Positions 22,568-22,730 of a stretch of 22,730 nt of DNA are shown piece after piece. Source of the stretch: JBMNTU01 sp050945895. GTDB taxonomy: Bacteria; Bacillota; Clostridia; Christensenellales; Christensenellaceae. Both the position numbers and the translations under genes were made by a program. The stretch is from assembly GCA_050945895.1 (NCBI GenBank), contig JBMNTU010000027.1, positions 1 through 22,730 on the forward strand, read 5' to 3'. A model generated the notes under the pieces. The model saw only the letters and a list, made by a program, of their open reading frames with translations. It was not told where the DNA came from and made no database searches. Position 1 is the first letter of the stretch. Each line of letters begins with the position of its first letter.

Positions 22568-22730
22568 GCTGACTATATTTATAAAATGTGTTAGCAACGC
22601 GTTTTTAAAGGACGCGCCAGCACCTTGAAAACTGCATATAGAAAACAGATGAAGCGAAAAGATATCAAACTAAAAGCAAGAAAAAGGGTAAGATATAATT
22701 TTGCGAGAGTCTTAGGAGTGTAATGATATC
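22568..22730 (+). other. rRNA-type leader (pre-16S or spacer-like), truncated by the window end
   Basis: The segment contains CACCTTGAAAACTGCATA at 22621-22638, a motif typical of Firmicutes rRNA leaders and spacers, where it contributes to antitermination and processing. A GC-rich hairpin (around 22598-22618) precedes it, and no long reading frame crosses it. The rRNA itself is not in the window, so the identification is inference. The stretch between the atpC terminator and the promoter (22437-22532) shows nothing further. Confidence 0.6.

Noticed and set aside
22600..22730. tRNA gene near the right end
   Set aside because: No cloverleaf or T-loop GGTTCRANYCC was found; the region resembles an rRNA leader instead.

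Overview
The window reads as chromosomal DNA of a Gram-positive anaerobe of the Clostridia. The evidence is: strong AGGAGG-type ribosome binding sites with ATG, GTG and TTG starts; sigma-A-like -35/-10 boxes; a lipoprotein with a lipobox; a LacI/Rbs-type sugar locus; and, at the right edge, an rRNA-type leader containing the Firmicutes motif CACCTTGAAAACTG. A Christensenella-like lineage is only a guess. I recognise no insertion sequence, prophage, tRNA or CRISPR array.

Region 1 (1-7939) is a sugar import and catabolism locus. A LacI-family repressor precedes a high-affinity sugar ABC transporter (fused double ATPase, permease, lipoprotein binding protein). These are followed by a xylose-isomerase-fold isomerase/epimerase and a Gfo/Idh/MocA oxidoreductase. 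Two nearly identical 14-bp operator candidates (TGNAACATGTTACA) lie just downstream of the -10 boxes of the lacI-like gene and of the transporter. This indicates autoregulation and repression of the transporter. Strong hairpins at 5545 and 7972 divide the locus into segments.

Region 2 (7940-9736) holds an aldo/keto reductase with its own promoter, a perfect inverted repeat over the predicted start of transcription, and a small GNAT acetyltransferase.

Region 3 (9753-12638, minus strand) is an O-acylation pair (MBOAT acyltransferase plus membrane-anchored SGNH protein of the AlgJ/AlgX type), followed by a 43-residue cysteine-rich protein.

Region 4 (12913-15878) is a tightly packed trio: a PfkB-type sugar-phosphate kinase, a DUF2156 protein and an Eis-like GNAT protein.

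Region 5 (16084-22436) is an F-type ATP synthase operon in the order I-like, a, c, b, alpha, gamma, beta, epsilon. There is no separate delta gene. The alpha subunit is 607 residues long and starts with about 70 residues that look like the C-terminal domain of delta/OSCP, so this is an apparent delta(C)-alpha fusion lacking the delta N-terminal domain. It is the most unusual feature here, because alpha is present three times per enzyme and delta only once. The c subunit also carries a mixed ion-binding motif. The operon ends in a hairpin terminator, and a strong promoter and rRNA-like leader run off the right end.
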